Below are positions 6,594 to 18,076 of a DNA stretch of 49,041 nt, one piece after another. Within the stretch, counting starts at the first letter, position 1, and each line of letters begins with the position of its first letter. Below the pieces are notes generated by a model. The model saw nothing but the letters and a program-made list of their open reading frames with translations. It did no database searches and had not been told where the DNA came from. The position numbers were made by a program, and so were the translations under genes. The DNA is from an uncultured Verrucomicrobiota bacterium (GTDB lineage Bacteria > Verrucomicrobiota > Verrucomicrobiia > Opitutales > Seribacteraceae): positions 1 through 49,041 of the forward strand of contig CACMZN010000011.1 in assembly GCA_902618175.1 (NCBI GenBank), in the 5' to 3' direction.

Positions 6594-8453
6594 ATGATCA
6601 ATGCAGATATAGAAATTATCTTAGCTCTTGTTTTACTTGTAGGAACACTTATTTCGTTTATTTTGGAAAAAGTAAGCGTTGATATGACTGCCATTACGCT
6701 TCTTGGAATTATTTTATTCTTGTCCAGCCTTAGCTTCAGTGAAAATTGGCCCAAGTTGACGGAAATAATGTCGGTTTTTTCAAACCAAGCACCCTTGACG
6801 ATCGCGTGCATGTTCATAATTAGCGCGGCACTCAACAAATGCGGAATCGTCGAGGAAGCGACAAGTTATCTGAGTAAATTTTGCATCCATGGATACAAGA
6901 AATTCATGGTGATTTTTCTTTTACTGGTAGCGATTTTTTCTGCCTTTGTAAACAATACCCCAATAGTAGTCATGCTTCTGCCAGTGGTCATGAGTTTATC
7001 CAGAAAGTTGGGCGTTTCTTCTTCCAAGATGCTCATTCCAGTTTCCTACGCCTCTATTTTTGGTGGTTGTTGCACATTGGTCGGTACAAGCACAAATCTT
7101 TTGGCAAGTGGTATAATGTCAACTTCCCAAATCTACCCACACATGGAGACTATGAGTATGTTCGAGCTTTCTAAGATCGGACTCCCGCTTATGTTTTTAT
7201 CTCTTGGATTTCTCGTCATTTTTGGAAAAAAATTGTTACCCGAAAGAGAGGCACTGACTAACATAATTTCCAGTATAGAAAGAAAGGAATTCTTGACCGA
7301 AGCAGTCGTTTTGCAAAGCTCACCATTGATAGGGAGAAAACTTTCAGATACCGGAATAGAGAACCTTTCCGGCACTCGCCTTCTCAATTTGTTGAGAAAA
7401 GGCAAGTCTTTGCCATTCAACCAGAATGACCTGGTTCTAGAGTCAGGAGATAGGCTAGTTCTCTCCTGCAAACCACAGGGAATTGTAGAGGCAAGGGAAA
7501 TGGAAGGAATAGATCTTTTCAATGACTCAAAACTTGGAATCGAAAAAGTATCGTCAGAAGCAGCGGTTATGGTAGAAGCATTGGTAGGACCTTCATCGAA
7601 TTTGATTTCCATGAACTTGTCGGATGCACAGCTGCGATCTGGGTACAATTTAACTATACTTGCTCTTCACAGAAGAGGCAGGAATTTGAAGACAAGATTA
7701 AACAAGGTGAACCTAAGGTCTGGAGACACACTTCTTGTTCTTACACCCGAAAGTTCATTGGAACGTTTAAGAAATTCGGAAGAGGTAATTCTTCTGGACA
7801 GCCCTCCACAGCCAGCAAAGAACATGAAAACAAAAGCTCCCATTGTTATCATGATTTTGTTTTGCGTCGTCTCCTTGGCAGCAATTCGAATTTTGCCAAT
7901 CCTAGTTGCTTCTTTGATTGGAGTAGCATTGTTATTTTTAACAGGTTGCATAAGACCAAGAGAAGCATACAGATCAATTGAGTGGAATATAATTGTTCTT
8001 ATTTTCGGGATGCTGGCCCTCGGTGTTACGATGGAAAAAACTGGAGCTTCCGTGTTAATTGCTTCTTTTGTCGGCAAGATAGGTATGGAGATGATACCAA
8101 GAGAATTCCAAATCATTGCAGTTCTTTTAATTTTGTACCTTTTAACTTCATGTTTAACTGAAGTCCTCTCCAACAACGCAACCATAGTGGTTATGGCGCC
8201 AATATCTCTGGAAATCGCTAATCAGATGAATATGGCAGCAGCAGATGCGAGAGCATATGTGCTTACCGTTTGCATATCAGCCTCTGCAAGCTTTATTACT
8301 CCAATAGGATATCAAACTAACACCTTGGTCTACAATGTAGGTGGTTACAAATTCGGAGATTTCATGAGAATTGGAATCTTTTTCAATTTAATTTACTGCG
8401 TAGGCACATTGGGATTAGTTTCTTGGTATTGGAATTTCTGGTCATGGGAATGA
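6594..8453 (+). CDS. SLC13/DASS-family anion transporter with TrkA-C domains
   Basis: This 619-residue inner-membrane protein has two hydrophobic halves (about residues 5-215 and 405-615) around a cytoplasmic insert. The first half contains NNTPIVVMLLPVVMSLSRK and GGCCTLVGTSTNLL and the second SNNATIVVMAPISLEIA and ITPIGYQTNTLVYNVGGY, the duplicated SNT-type substrate and sodium signatures of the CitT/SLC13 group. The insert holds two TrkA-C (RCK-C) domains, each ending in a GD motif: ESGDRLVLSCK and LRSGDTLLVLTPES. Proteins of this layout carry sulfate or other anions, but the substrate cannot be read from sequence. No partner genes adjoin it: hemB is divergent and a 443 bp gap follows. Confidence 0.88.
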   Translation: MINADIEIILALVLLVGTLISFILEKVSVDMTAITLLGIILFLSSLSFSENWPKLTEIMSVFSNQAPLTIACMFIISAALNKCGIVEEATSYLSKFCIHGYKKFMVIFLLLVAIFSAFVNNTPIVVMLLPVVMSLSRKLGVSSSKMLIPVSYASIFGGCCTLVGTSTNLLASGIMSTSQIYPHMETMSMFELSKIGLPLMFLSLGFLVIFGKKLLPEREALTNIISSIERKEFLTEAVVLQSSPLIGRKLSDTGIENLSGTRLLNLLRKGKSLPFNQNDLVLESGDRLVLSCKPQGIVEAREMEGIDLFNDSKLGIEKVSSEAAVMVEALVGPSSNLISMNLSDAQLRSGYNLTILALHRRGRNLKTRLNKVNLRSGDTLLVLTPESSLERLRNSEEVILLDSPPQPAKNMKTKAPIVIMILFCVVSLAAIRILPILVASLIGVALLFLTGCIRPREAYRSIEWNIIVLIFGMLALGVTMEKTGASVLIASFVGKIGMEMIPREFQIIAVLLILYLLTSCLTEVLSNNATIVVMAPISLEIANQMNMAAADARAYVLTVCISASASFITPIGYQTNTLVYNVGGYKFGDFMRIGIFFNLIYCVGTLGLVSWYWNFWSWE

Positions 8454-8744
8454 TGGACTTTCATATGAAAAAGACTTTGCTTTTTTTGAGACATGCGTGG
8501 TTTCAGGAAGCATTGACCATTGGATTGGAATCTTCTTGAAATATCCAAGTCATCAAAAAGAGTTATCAAAATGCAAAATGCAGTCATTTTTCTTTTGATA
8601 AAAAAAACAATCGAAGCTCATGCTTATCGGATAATGGCCACTTTCATACAATTTAAGCACTGTGAATCAACAAAATGTGAATTTTCCATGATCATTTTTG
8701 GACACTTCAGTTAGTTTCATTCAATTGGTTTTCCCGGTGTCAAA

Positions 8745-8797
8745 ATTCCAATCCTACCTTGACGGGTATGAGCTAGGAAGTCAGAATGGATAGGAAT
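8745..8797. repeat. Inverted repeat flanking the candidate gyrB promoter
   Basis: ATTCCAATCC (8745-8754) and GGATAGGAAT (8788-8797) are inverted copies with one mismatch in ten. They bracket the -35 and -10 boxes. A chance match of this quality in a gap this long is not improbable. Confidence 0.3.
8759..8787 (+). promoter_or_regulatory. gyrB: Candidate gyrB-gyrA promoter
   Basis: TTGACG at 8759-8764 and CAGAAT at 8782-8787 are separated by 17 bp, giving a predicted leader of about 100 nt before the gyrB ATG. Confidence 0.4.
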
Positions 8798-8887
8798 TAC
8801 TAAACGATTGCAAAACGCATTTCAGACAAGAAACAAAGCCCAACTATCTTAGTGCGCCTAAAGTTATTAGGAGTTCTTTTTACATAA

Positions 8888-11386
<2,499 letters not shown>

Positions 11387-11397
11387 AATTTAATTTT

Positions 11398-13947
11398 ATG
11401 AGCGAACAAAAAAAATCTTTGGTAAATGAAAATATAAGCGAAATAATGCAATCCGCATACATCGACTACTCGATGTCTGTAATTGTCAGCAGGGCATTGC
11501 CGGATGTTCGTGACGGCTTCAAACCTGTTCAACGAAGAGTTTTGTATGCAATGCTGAGGGAAGGACTACTTCATAACAGGTCCTATGACAAATGTGCGGG
11601 TGTGGTAGGAGAAGTTTTGAAAAATTATCATCCTCATGGAGACAGCTCGGTATACGACACTTTGGTTAGAATGGCTCAACCCTGGGTAATGAGATACCCT
11701 CTTGTTGATGGTCAAGGAAACTTTGGTTCAGTTGACGGGGATTCTGCTGCCGCATACCGATATACTGAATGTAAGCTTACCAAAATTTCGGAAGAACTGC
11801 TCAAGGACATTGACGAAGATACCGTGGATTTCATTCCCAACTACAAGGAAAGTTCAACTGAACCCTCTGTACTGCCATCTTCATTACCCAGTCTCCTGAT
11901 GAATGGTTCGACTGGAATTGCTGTAGGCATGGCTACGAATGTTCCTCCGCATAACTTGGGTGAACTGATAGATTCGATTTGTGCTGTTATCGAGACTCCT
12001 TCGATTTCCATTGAGGAATTGATGGAAATCTTACCAGGACCAGATTTTCCAACTGGTGGAAGCATTTCTGGAAAGACTGGAATAAAGTCCTACATGCAAA
12101 CCGGAAGAGGAATAGTTCGAATGCGAGGTTCAATGCATGTAGAGGATTTACCTAACGGCAAGCAACAGATAATTATTACTGAAATTCCCTACAATGTAAA
12201 CAGAGCAACTTTGGTTACCCGAATTGCAGATTTGGTTAAGGAGAAAATACTGGATGGCGTAAGCGATTTACGTGATGAGTCTACAGAAACGACTAGGATA
12301 GTAGTTGAACTCAAGACTGGAGAAATTGAGCGTGTAACGATGAATAAACTTTTCAAGCTAACTGCAATGGAAAGCAGCTTTGGTGTAATACTTTTGGCAT
12401 TGGACAAACTTCGACCAAGGCAACTAAACATTAAGGAAGCACTCGAATGCTACATTGAGCACAGAAGAGAAGTTACTTTGAGAAGAACTCAATTTAGACT
12501 TCGCAAAGCAGAGAACAGGGCTCATATTTTGGAAGGCTATAAAATTGCACTGGATGATCTGGACGAATTTGTGAAAATAATCAGACTATCATCCAATCGA
12601 TCGGATGCGAAAGAAAAGCTTATGCGTAAATTTTCTCTAACCGAGCGCCAGACTAATGCAATTCTTGATCTGAGATTATATCAACTAACCGGAATGGAGA
12701 GAGCGAAAATAGATGGTGAATATTTGGAATTAATCAATCTAATTTCTGATCTAAGAAACATAATAGAAAATGAGCATGTTCTCCTCAATCTTATTAAAGA
12801 CGAGTTGCGGGTTCTTAGAGATTCATTTGCAGATGAAAGAAAAACAATTATCACCGAACATGAAGGTGACGTCAGAATGGAAGATCTCATACCCAATGAC
12901 GGATGTGTTGTTACAATCACTGAATTAGGTTTCATTAAAAGGACGGCAATCGATGAGTATAAAGTACAAAACCGTGGGGGAAAGGGCGTTATTGGAAGTG
13001 GACAAAAAGAAGGTGATCCGGTTCAAATATTACAAACCTGCAATGCCCATGACACTTTGATGTTTTTTATGGAGAACGGTCGAGTCTACGTGGAGAAAGC
13101 CTACGAAATTCCTGAAGGAAGCAGAATTTCCAAAGGCAGAAACATTGTTAACTTTTTGAATCTTCAGAAAGGCGAATCCGTAGCTGCATTAATTTCAATT
13201 GATACTTTTGATTCCGAGGAATCTCTTTTGCTTTGTACCAAGAATGGTGTCATAAAAAAAACTAAAATCAGTGCCTACAAAAATCACCGAAAAGGTGGAA
13301 TCATTGGAATAAATGTCGACAAGGGCGACAAAGTCCTGCAGGCGCTGAGAGCCAAAATGGATGACCACTTGCTGATATTGACAAGAAGGGGGAAGGGTTT
13401 GAGGTTTGGTTGCGATCAACTTAGAGATCAAGGAAGAGTTACGAGAGGTGTACGCGGAATCAGATTAAAGGAAAAGGATATGGTCGTAAATATGCTTGTT
13501 GTTGAGGACGATAAACTACTCTTGATTGCTGGAAAAAATGGATTAGGAATAAGAACTCGCTTTCATGCCTTTTTACCGAAAGGAGGAAAAATGTCAGAAA
13601 ACGACGATAGTTCAATTGAACCAAGGAAACGGGGAGGTCAAGGCGTGGCCGCTATGAACACCAATGCAGTCTGCGGAGCAATTAGTGTTGATCAAAATAG
13701 TGAAATTCTAATGATAACGAAAAGTGGTCAGGCAGTGCGTTGTCCAGTTGTTAATATCAGAGAGACCAATCGTGGTTCCAAAGGAGTTAAGCTGGTCGGC
13801 TTAAGAGATAATGATTGTTTGATTGGTATCTCTGAGGTTGTGGAATTGGATGAGGAAACAAACAATGATTCATCCTTGTTTGACGGCAACGCAGAAGTTG
13901 TTGATCGAGAAGCAATCGGACTCAATAAAGAAACAAATCCAGATTGA
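11398..13947 (+). CDS. gyrA: DNA gyrase subunit A
   Basis: GyrA carries the DNA breakage-reunion and DNA-wrapping parts of gyrase. In the 849-residue product the catalytic Tyr is Y120 in SAAAYRYTE. The quinolone region reads HPHGDSSVYDTLVRMAQPW, with Ser and Asp at the positions equivalent to E. coli S83 and D87, a quinolone-sensitive pattern. The GyrA box is QNRGGKG (QRRGGKG in E. coli), which marks a true gyrase rather than topoisomerase IV. The six-bladed C-terminal domain is followed by an acidic tail. The gene overlaps the convergent exonuclease by 26 bp. Confidence 0.97.
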   Translation: MSEQKKSLVNENISEIMQSAYIDYSMSVIVSRALPDVRDGFKPVQRRVLYAMLREGLLHNRSYDKCAGVVGEVLKNYHPHGDSSVYDTLVRMAQPWVMRYPLVDGQGNFGSVDGDSAAAYRYTECKLTKISEELLKDIDEDTVDFIPNYKESSTEPSVLPSSLPSLLMNGSTGIAVGMATNVPPHNLGELIDSICAVIETPSISIEELMEILPGPDFPTGGSISGKTGIKSYMQTGRGIVRMRGSMHVEDLPNGKQQIIITEIPYNVNRATLVTRIADLVKEKILDGVSDLRDESTETTRIVVELKTGEIERVTMNKLFKLTAMESSFGVILLALDKLRPRQLNIKEALECYIEHRREVTLRRTQFRLRKAENRAHILEGYKIALDDLDEFVKIIRLSSNRSDAKEKLMRKFSLTERQTNAILDLRLYQLTGMERAKIDGEYLELINLISDLRNIIENEHVLLNLIKDELRVLRDSFADERKTIITEHEGDVRMEDLIPNDGCVVTITELGFIKRTAIDEYKVQNRGGKGVIGSGQKEGDPVQILQTCNAHDTLMFFMENGRVYVEKAYEIPEGSRISKGRNIVNFLNLQKGESVAALISIDTFDSEESLLLCTKNGVIKKTKISAYKNHRKGGIIGINVDKGDKVLQALRAKMDDHLLILTRRGKGLRFGCDQLRDQGRVTRGVRGIRLKEKDMVVNMLVVEDDKLLLIAGKNGLGIRTRFHAFLPKGGKMSENDDSSIEPRKRGGQGVAAMNTNAVCGAISVDQNSEILMITKSGQAVRCPVVNIRETNRGSKGVKLVGLRDNDCLIGISEVVELDEETNNDSSLFDGNAEVVDREAIGLNKETNPD

Positions 13948-14458
13948 TTTGTTTCGACAGTCTTTTACACAAAAGGAAGGTGCAGATTGCATCGAACAAG
14001 GCATTGTGAAAGAATGACTTATCCTTTCGGCAATATCTACTTGAGTGAATTTCAATTAAGCTCTTGTCTAGAAAGACATTTGCTAGATTTTTCAGATCAT
14101 AACCTCCATTGTCTGGGTAAAGCTTCTGGTAGACTTTCAAAGTATCCAGCCAGGGTCCCCATTTCATATCTCTCTTTTCGTTTAAGGTCGAATAAGGAAA
14201 TGCTTTCCTTAAAAGATTTTTTTCGATGTGTGTATTGTGGGAAACTATGAATTCATATTTTTTGTCCAAAATCATTTTGAACGAGATCAGATCAGCGTCT
14301 TTTTCCACGACTATTTCCTTTGCAAACTTTATGCTGAAATTCGTGATTCCAATAATTCCGATTTCTCTTATTCCAGACGCCGCATTTCCCTCGAAATCCA
14401 ATACCAAACCCTCACCCGACAAAATAGATGAATTTATCTTTTGAGGAATTTCATTCAT
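13922..14458 (-). CDS. DnaQ-like 3'-5' exonuclease (DEDDh)
   Basis: The product (178 residues from the ATG at 14458) shows the three exonuclease motifs. Exo I is LDFEGN (D-x-E), Exo II is SHNTHIEKNLL and Exo III is HNALFDAICTF, with the HxAxxD arrangement of the DEDDh group. It resembles the epsilon-like domain, but nothing ties it to the replicative polymerase; it may act in RNA or DNA trimming. The segment DFEGNAASGIREIGIIGI follows the usual first-strand pattern. A start further upstream (14554) would add 32 residues without family features. Its 5' end overlaps that of the divergent phosphatase by 31 bp and its 3' end overlaps gyrA by 26 bp. Confidence 0.75.
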   Translation of the reverse strand: MNEIPQKINSSILSGEGLVLDFEGNAASGIREIGIIGITNFSIKFAKEIVVEKDADLISFKMILDKKYEFIVSHNTHIEKNLLRKAFPYSTLNEKRDMKWGPWLDTLKVYQKLYPDNGGYDLKNLANVFLDKSLIEIHSSRYCRKDKSFFHNALFDAICTFLLCKRLSKQINLDLFLY

Positions 14459-15174
14459 TTTCTGATGCGATAACTCAGAGCTTGTTTCCCCCAGCGAGGG
14501 ATATTGACTATGCGATTGGCGTAAAGCAAAAAGATGATGGTACCATTGTAACAAGTTTTGACATAGCGATAGAGGAGAAAATTAGAAAAGTTATCCTAAA
14601 TAGTTTTCCGGATCACAACATAATTGGCGAAGAGGGAAATGATCTTAATAATGGATCTGATTACACTTGGGTCATCGATCCAATAGACGGAACATTTAGT
14701 TTTTCTCATGGTGTTCCTCTATTCGGAACTTTGTTGGGATTACTGTTTCGGAATATTCCCTTGTACGGTGCGATGAGATTGCCGATGTATGGGAATTCTT
14801 TCTTGGCGGGGGATTCCAAGAAATGCTTACACAATGGAAAAGAGTGCACCGTAAAATCTTTTCACGGATGTAATGAATCTTTAATTTTGACAACCGACCT
14901 TGAACGCATACGAAAATCGAGATTTAAACATTATTTTGATGATTTAATTAAATCCGGATGTACTGTGAGAACCTGGGGAGATTGCTTTGGATATTTTATG
15001 TTATGTACGGGAAAGGCAGATTTGATGATGGATTTGGAGCTGAAAAGATGTGACATTCTTCCATTGATACCTATCATAAGGGGATCGGGTGCTGTTATAT
15101 TAAAGCTCTCGTGCAATGAATACGAAAACATTATCGCTTGCACACCTGAAATGGTGGAAAAAATTCAAACTTAA
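14428..15174 (+). CDS. Inositol monophosphatase-family protein, probable histidinol-phosphatase (HisN type)
   Basis: The 248-residue product has the lithium-sensitive phosphatase metal motifs GEEGN (about residue 72), DPIDGTFSF (about 87) and a closing WGDCFGYFMLCTGKADLMMD. The stretch RTWGDCFGY is the form I associate with HisN histidinol-phosphatases rather than with inositol or sulfur-nucleotide phosphatases. Histidinol-phosphatase would supply the substrate of HisD, which lies at 46.5 kb together with hisC and hisB. The alternatives are inositol-1-phosphatase or CysQ-like activity. The ATG at 14428 lies within the 5' end of the divergent exonuclease, so its promoter must sit inside that gene. 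Confidence 0.75.
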   Translation: MNLSFEEFHSFSDAITQSLFPPARDIDYAIGVKQKDDGTIVTSFDIAIEEKIRKVILNSFPDHNIIGEEGNDLNNGSDYTWVIDPIDGTFSFSHGVPLFGTLLGLLFRNIPLYGAMRLPMYGNSFLAGDSKKCLHNGKECTVKSFHGCNESLILTTDLERIRKSRFKHYFDDLIKSGCTVRTWGDCFGYFMLCTGKADLMMDLELKRCDILPLIPIIRGSGAVILKLSCNEYENIIACTPEMVEKIQT

Positions 15175-15184
15175 ATCTTTTGAA

Positions 15185-15260
<76 letters not shown>

Positions 15261-15275
15261 TCGAGTTTTTTCCAT

Positions 15276-15303
15276 TTTTTACCCAACCTAAATTTTTGTG
15301 CAA
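15276..15303 (-). promoter_or_regulatory. Candidate promoter for tRNA-Gly
   Basis: On the minus strand TTGCAC (15303-15298) and TAAAAA (15281-15276) are 16 bp apart, with the -10 box about 15 bp before the tRNA. Confidence 0.35.
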
Positions 15304-15345
15304 GAAAATAATTGCCTCCGAGACGAGGAACGAAATGCGTTTTGC

Positions 15346-15373
15346 TTGACAAGGAATCCGAATTAAATATTTT
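15346..15373 (+). promoter_or_regulatory. Candidate promoter of the tRNA-Thr/tuf/secE/nusG transcript
   Basis: A perfect TTGACA at 15346-15351 is followed after 16 bp by TATTTT at 15368-15373, giving a leader of about 30 nt before tRNA-Thr. No other convincing promoter is seen before tuf. Confidence 0.5.
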
Positions 15374-15409
15374 AAAGAATTTTTCTTTAGACACAACCCC
15401 ATGCCCTCC

Positions 15410-15485
<76 letters not shown>

Positions 15486-15511
15486 CCTAACACCAAAAAC
15501 TAGTCAAACCA

Positions 15512-16711
15512 ATGGCCAAAGAACAGTTCCAACGCACAAAACCTCACGTCAACGTGGGTACCATAGGTCACGTTGATCATGGTAAGACCACACTCACAAC
15601 TGCTATACTTCATGCTCAAGCTAGACAAGGCTTGGCTGAGGTCAAGACTTACGCAGATATTGCTAAAGGTGGGACAGTTCGTGATGCTTCCAAAATTGTT
15701 ACCATAGCGGTTTCCCACGTGGAGTATGAATCCGCCAATCGTCACTACGCTCATGTGGACTGTCCAGGACATGCTGACTTCGTCAAGAATATGATTACAG
15801 GTGCCGCACAAATGGACGGTGCAATTCTTGTCGTTGACGCGACCACAGGACCTATGCCTCAAACGCGTGAGCACATTTTGCTAGCTCGCCAGGTCGATGT
15901 CCCTAATTTAGTTGTATTTCTCAACAAATGTGACCTTATGTCGGGGGATGACGAGGAGCTATTGGAACTCGTTGACATGGAAATAAGAGATTTGTTGAGC
16001 AAATATGATTTTGATGGTGACAATGCTAAAATTATAAGAGGATCTGCAACGAAAGCTCTTGAAGACGATGAGGGTGAATTGGGTTTGGGAGCCATACAAA
16101 ATCTGATGGACGCCATTGATTCCGAAATTGAAGAACCCACTAGGGATGTCGACAGACCACTTCTCATGGCAGTGGAGGATGTATTCACAATCACGGGCAG
16201 GGGTACGGTAGCTACCGGTCGCATTGAACGCGGTATGGTAAAAGTCGGAGAAGAAGTGGAGATTGTAGGTCTTGGCGAATCCCGCAAGACTACCTGCACA
16301 GGAGTGGAGATGTTTCGCAAGGAACTCGGACAAGGCCAAGCAGGTGACAATGTTGGTATCCTTCTTCGTGGCGTTGAGAAAGCTGACATACAAAGAGGTC
16401 ATGTGATTGCAGCCCCTGGCAGCATAAATCCTCATGTCAAAGCAAAAGCTCAAATATATGTATTAAATAAGGAAGAAGGAGGCAGGCATACACCTTTCTT
16501 CAAAGGATATCGGCCTCAATTTTTCTTTGGAACCGCAGATGTAACTGGAATTGTAGAACTTCCTGATGGTGTTGAAATGGTAATGCCCGGAGATAATCTT
16601 TCTGTACAGATAGAGCTTCAAAAATCAATCGCGATGGAATCAGGACAAAGATTTGCCATTAGAGAGGGTGGGAAGACCATTGGTGCAGGCAACATATCAG
16701 AAATCTTGTAA
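15512..16711 (+). CDS. tuf: Elongation factor Tu
   Basis: EF-Tu delivers aminoacyl-tRNA to the ribosome. The 399-residue product has [12 protein letters not shown] (P-loop), VDCPGHADF (DxxG, with the catalytic His), NKCD and GSA guanine motifs, then beta-barrel domains 2 and 3 with [13 protein letters not shown] and GYRPQFFF. Switch I is unusual: where nearly all EF-Tu read RGITINTSHVEY, this one reads [12 protein letters not shown] after an AKGGTVRD stretch (residues 51-58). The magnesium-contacting Thr is kept but the neighbouring Arg, Gly, Asn and Thr are changed. The Tyr of PGHADY is Phe. It lies between tRNA-Thr and tRNA-Trp. No second tuf follows fusA in the str cluster. Confidence 0.97.
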   Translation: MAKEQFQRTKPHVNVGTIGHVDHGKTTLTTAILHAQARQGLAEVKTYADIAKGGTVRDASKIVTIAVSHVEYESANRHYAHVDCPGHADFVKNMITGAAQMDGAILVVDATTGPMPQTREHILLARQVDVPNLVVFLNKCDLMSGDDEELLELVDMEIRDLLSKYDFDGDNAKIIRGSATKALEDDEGELGLGAIQNLMDAIDSEIEEPTRDVDRPLLMAVEDVFTITGRGTVATGRIERGMVKVGEEVEIVGLGESRKTTCTGVEMFRKELGQGQAGDNVGILLRGVEKADIQRGHVIAAPGSINPHVKAKAQIYVLNKEEGGRHTPFFKGYRPQFFFGTADVTGIVELPDGVEMVMPGDNLSVQIELQKSIAMESGQRFAIREGGKTIGAGNISEIL

Positions 16712-16745
16712 GCACACCATATCAACACTTACTTATTGTGATGCT

Positions 16746-16821
16746 GGGAGAATAGCTCAACTGGTAGAGCACCGGTCTCCAAAACCGTAGGCTGGGGGTT
16801 CGAGTCCCTCTTCTCCCGCCA
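16746..16821 (+). tRNA. tRNA-Trp, anticodon CCA
   Basis: The acceptor GGGAGAA pairs with TTCTCCC, with discriminator G and encoded CCA. The anticodon loop CTCCAAA lies between CCGGT and ACCGT, so the outermost pair of this stem (27-43) is a C-U mismatch. The T-arm is TGGGGG TTCGAGT CCCTC. It stands between tuf and secE, a common bacterial placement. Confidence 0.97.
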
Positions 16822-16834
16822 AAACATCGTTCCT

Positions 16835-17038
16835 ATGAATCCATTCTCTAAAGTCAGAACCTTTTACAAGGAAACCATGTCAGAGTTAACCAAAGCAAGT
16901 TGGCCTACTATTGATGAACTGAGAGGTTCAACCATCGTAGTTGTAATTGGGGTAGCTATACTTGGTTTGTTCATTTCTGTTTCTGATTTCTCCCTTTCCA
17001 ATTGGATCGAACTGGCAACACAAATTTTGAGGAGTTGA
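16835..17038 (+). CDS. secE: Preprotein translocase subunit SecE
   Basis: SecE clamps the SecY channel. The 67-residue single-membrane-span form has the amphipathic family signature TMSELTKASWPTIDELRGST before one hydrophobic helix (VVVIGVAILGLFISV). It begins 13 bp after tRNA-Trp, and nusG starts just past its stop. Confidence 0.93.
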   Translation: MNPFSKVRTFYKETMSELTKASWPTIDELRGSTIVVVIGVAILGLFISVSDFSLSNWIELATQILRS

Positions 17039-17049
17039 CAGTGCTTGAA

Positions 17050-17622
17050 ATGACAACTTCAACCGATCACAGATGGTACGCACTGCAGTGTCTTTCGAAC
17101 CACGAAGACAAAGTAAAACGGTATTTGAGCAAGTATCGGGAGGAAGACGAGGATTTTGCAAATTGTCTGAATGAAGTCCTTGTTCCAGTTGAGACTGTCT
17201 CGGAGGTAAAGAACGGGAAAAAACGGCAAAGAGACAGAAAATTTTATCCTGGGTATGTGTTTGTCGAAATGACACTCTTTGACGGTACAGGTAATCTTAA
17301 AAAGAAACCTTGGTATAAAATAAAAGAAACCGATGGAGTGATAAATTTTATCGGCCGCGAAAATCCAACCCCCCTTGGAGAAGACGAAATCGGCCGTATT
17401 CTTCGTCAAGTAAATGAGGCTGAAGGTAAGGAAGTTCCAAAAGTGAAGTTTTCTGTCGGAGAAGCTGTAAAAATTTTGGATGGACCATTTTTGAATCTGA
17501 CCGGAGACATAGAAACAATTGATTCTGAAAAAGGAACTCTCAAAGTTTCGGTTTCGATCTTTGGGAGATTTACGCCTGTTGAACTTGAGTTCTGGCAAGT
17601 GGAAAAAGCTGATGAAGAATAA
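17050..17622 (+). CDS. nusG: Transcription termination/antitermination protein NusG
   Basis: NusG binds RNA polymerase and couples it to the ribosome and Rho. The N-terminal NGN domain shows [15 protein letters not shown] and [12 protein letters not shown], and the C-terminal KOW domain shows [20 protein letters not shown] use the ATG at 17050 (190 residues). A GTG at 17041 is also plausible because GAGGAG at 17029-17034 lies six bases before it, which would add three residues. Confidence 0.95.
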   Translation: MTTSTDHRWYALQCLSNHEDKVKRYLSKYREEDEDFANCLNEVLVPVETVSEVKNGKKRQRDRKFYPGYVFVEMTLFDGTGNLKKKPWYKIKETDGVINFIGRENPTPLGEDEIGRILRQVNEAEGKEVPKVKFSVGEAVKILDGPFLNLTGDIETIDSEKGTLKVSVSIFGRFTPVELEFWQVEKADEE

Positions 17623-17636
17623 TCAAAATACGAACC

Positions 17637-18062
17637 ATGTCTAAAAAAGCCGTAGGTCAGATAAAATTGCAACTTCCGGCTGGCGCGGCCAATCCTGCAC
17701 CCCCCGTTGGTCCTGCTTTGGGTGCGCAAGGAGTGAACATCATGGGTTTTTGCAAAGAATTTAATGCCAAGACAAAAGACCAGTCTGGGCTTATTTTACC
17801 CGTTGTCATAACCGTTTACGCAGACCGATCCTTTAGCTTCATTCTTAAATCTCCGCCTGCAGCTGTATTACTTAAGAAAGCAGCAGGCATTGCCAAAGGT
17901 TCGGGAATTCCGAACAGAGAAAAAGTAGGAAAAGTTTCTAGAGATCAAATATTGGAAATCGTAAAGACAAAAAAAAATGATCTTAACGCCGATGATGATG
18001 TTGCTGCCAGTAGAATAATCGAAGGAACTGCCAGAAGCATGGGTATCGAGATTCAAAATTAG
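17637..18062 (+). CDS. rplK: Ribosomal protein L11 (uL11)
   Basis: L11 binds the GTPase-associated region of 23S rRNA. The 141-residue product has the family start [20 protein letters not shown], with the [20 protein letters not shown] motif, and the C-terminal rRNA-binding signature SMGIEI. It is 14 bp after nusG and 14 bp before rplA. Confidence 0.97.
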   Translation: MSKKAVGQIKLQLPAGAANPAPPVGPALGAQGVNIMGFCKEFNAKTKDQSGLILPVVITVYADRSFSFILKSPPAAVLLKKAAGIAKGSGIPNREKVGKVSRDQILEIVKTKKNDLNADDDVAASRIIEGTARSMGIEIQN

Positions 18063-18076
18063 GCTCGAAAAGACAA

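Noticed and set aside
8469-8488. AAAAAG/CTTTTTTT after the SLC13 gene as a terminator
   Set aside because: Only an AT-rich 6-bp stem; too weak to call.
8520-8714. A 64-codon ATG frame in the gap before gyrB
   Set aside because: No ribosome-binding site, no recognisable motif and random-looking composition.
11619-11670. Possible quinolone-resistance change in GyrA
   Set aside because: The residues equivalent to E. coli S83 and D87 are wild type.
14459-14554. Upstream extension of the exonuclease
   Set aside because: The extra 32 residues carry no family features and deepen the overlap with the divergent phosphatase.
16972-17038. NusG start at the TTG near 17002 inside secE
   Set aside because: It would add 16 unrelated residues; later GTG or ATG starts fit the family N-terminus and a GAGGAG site.
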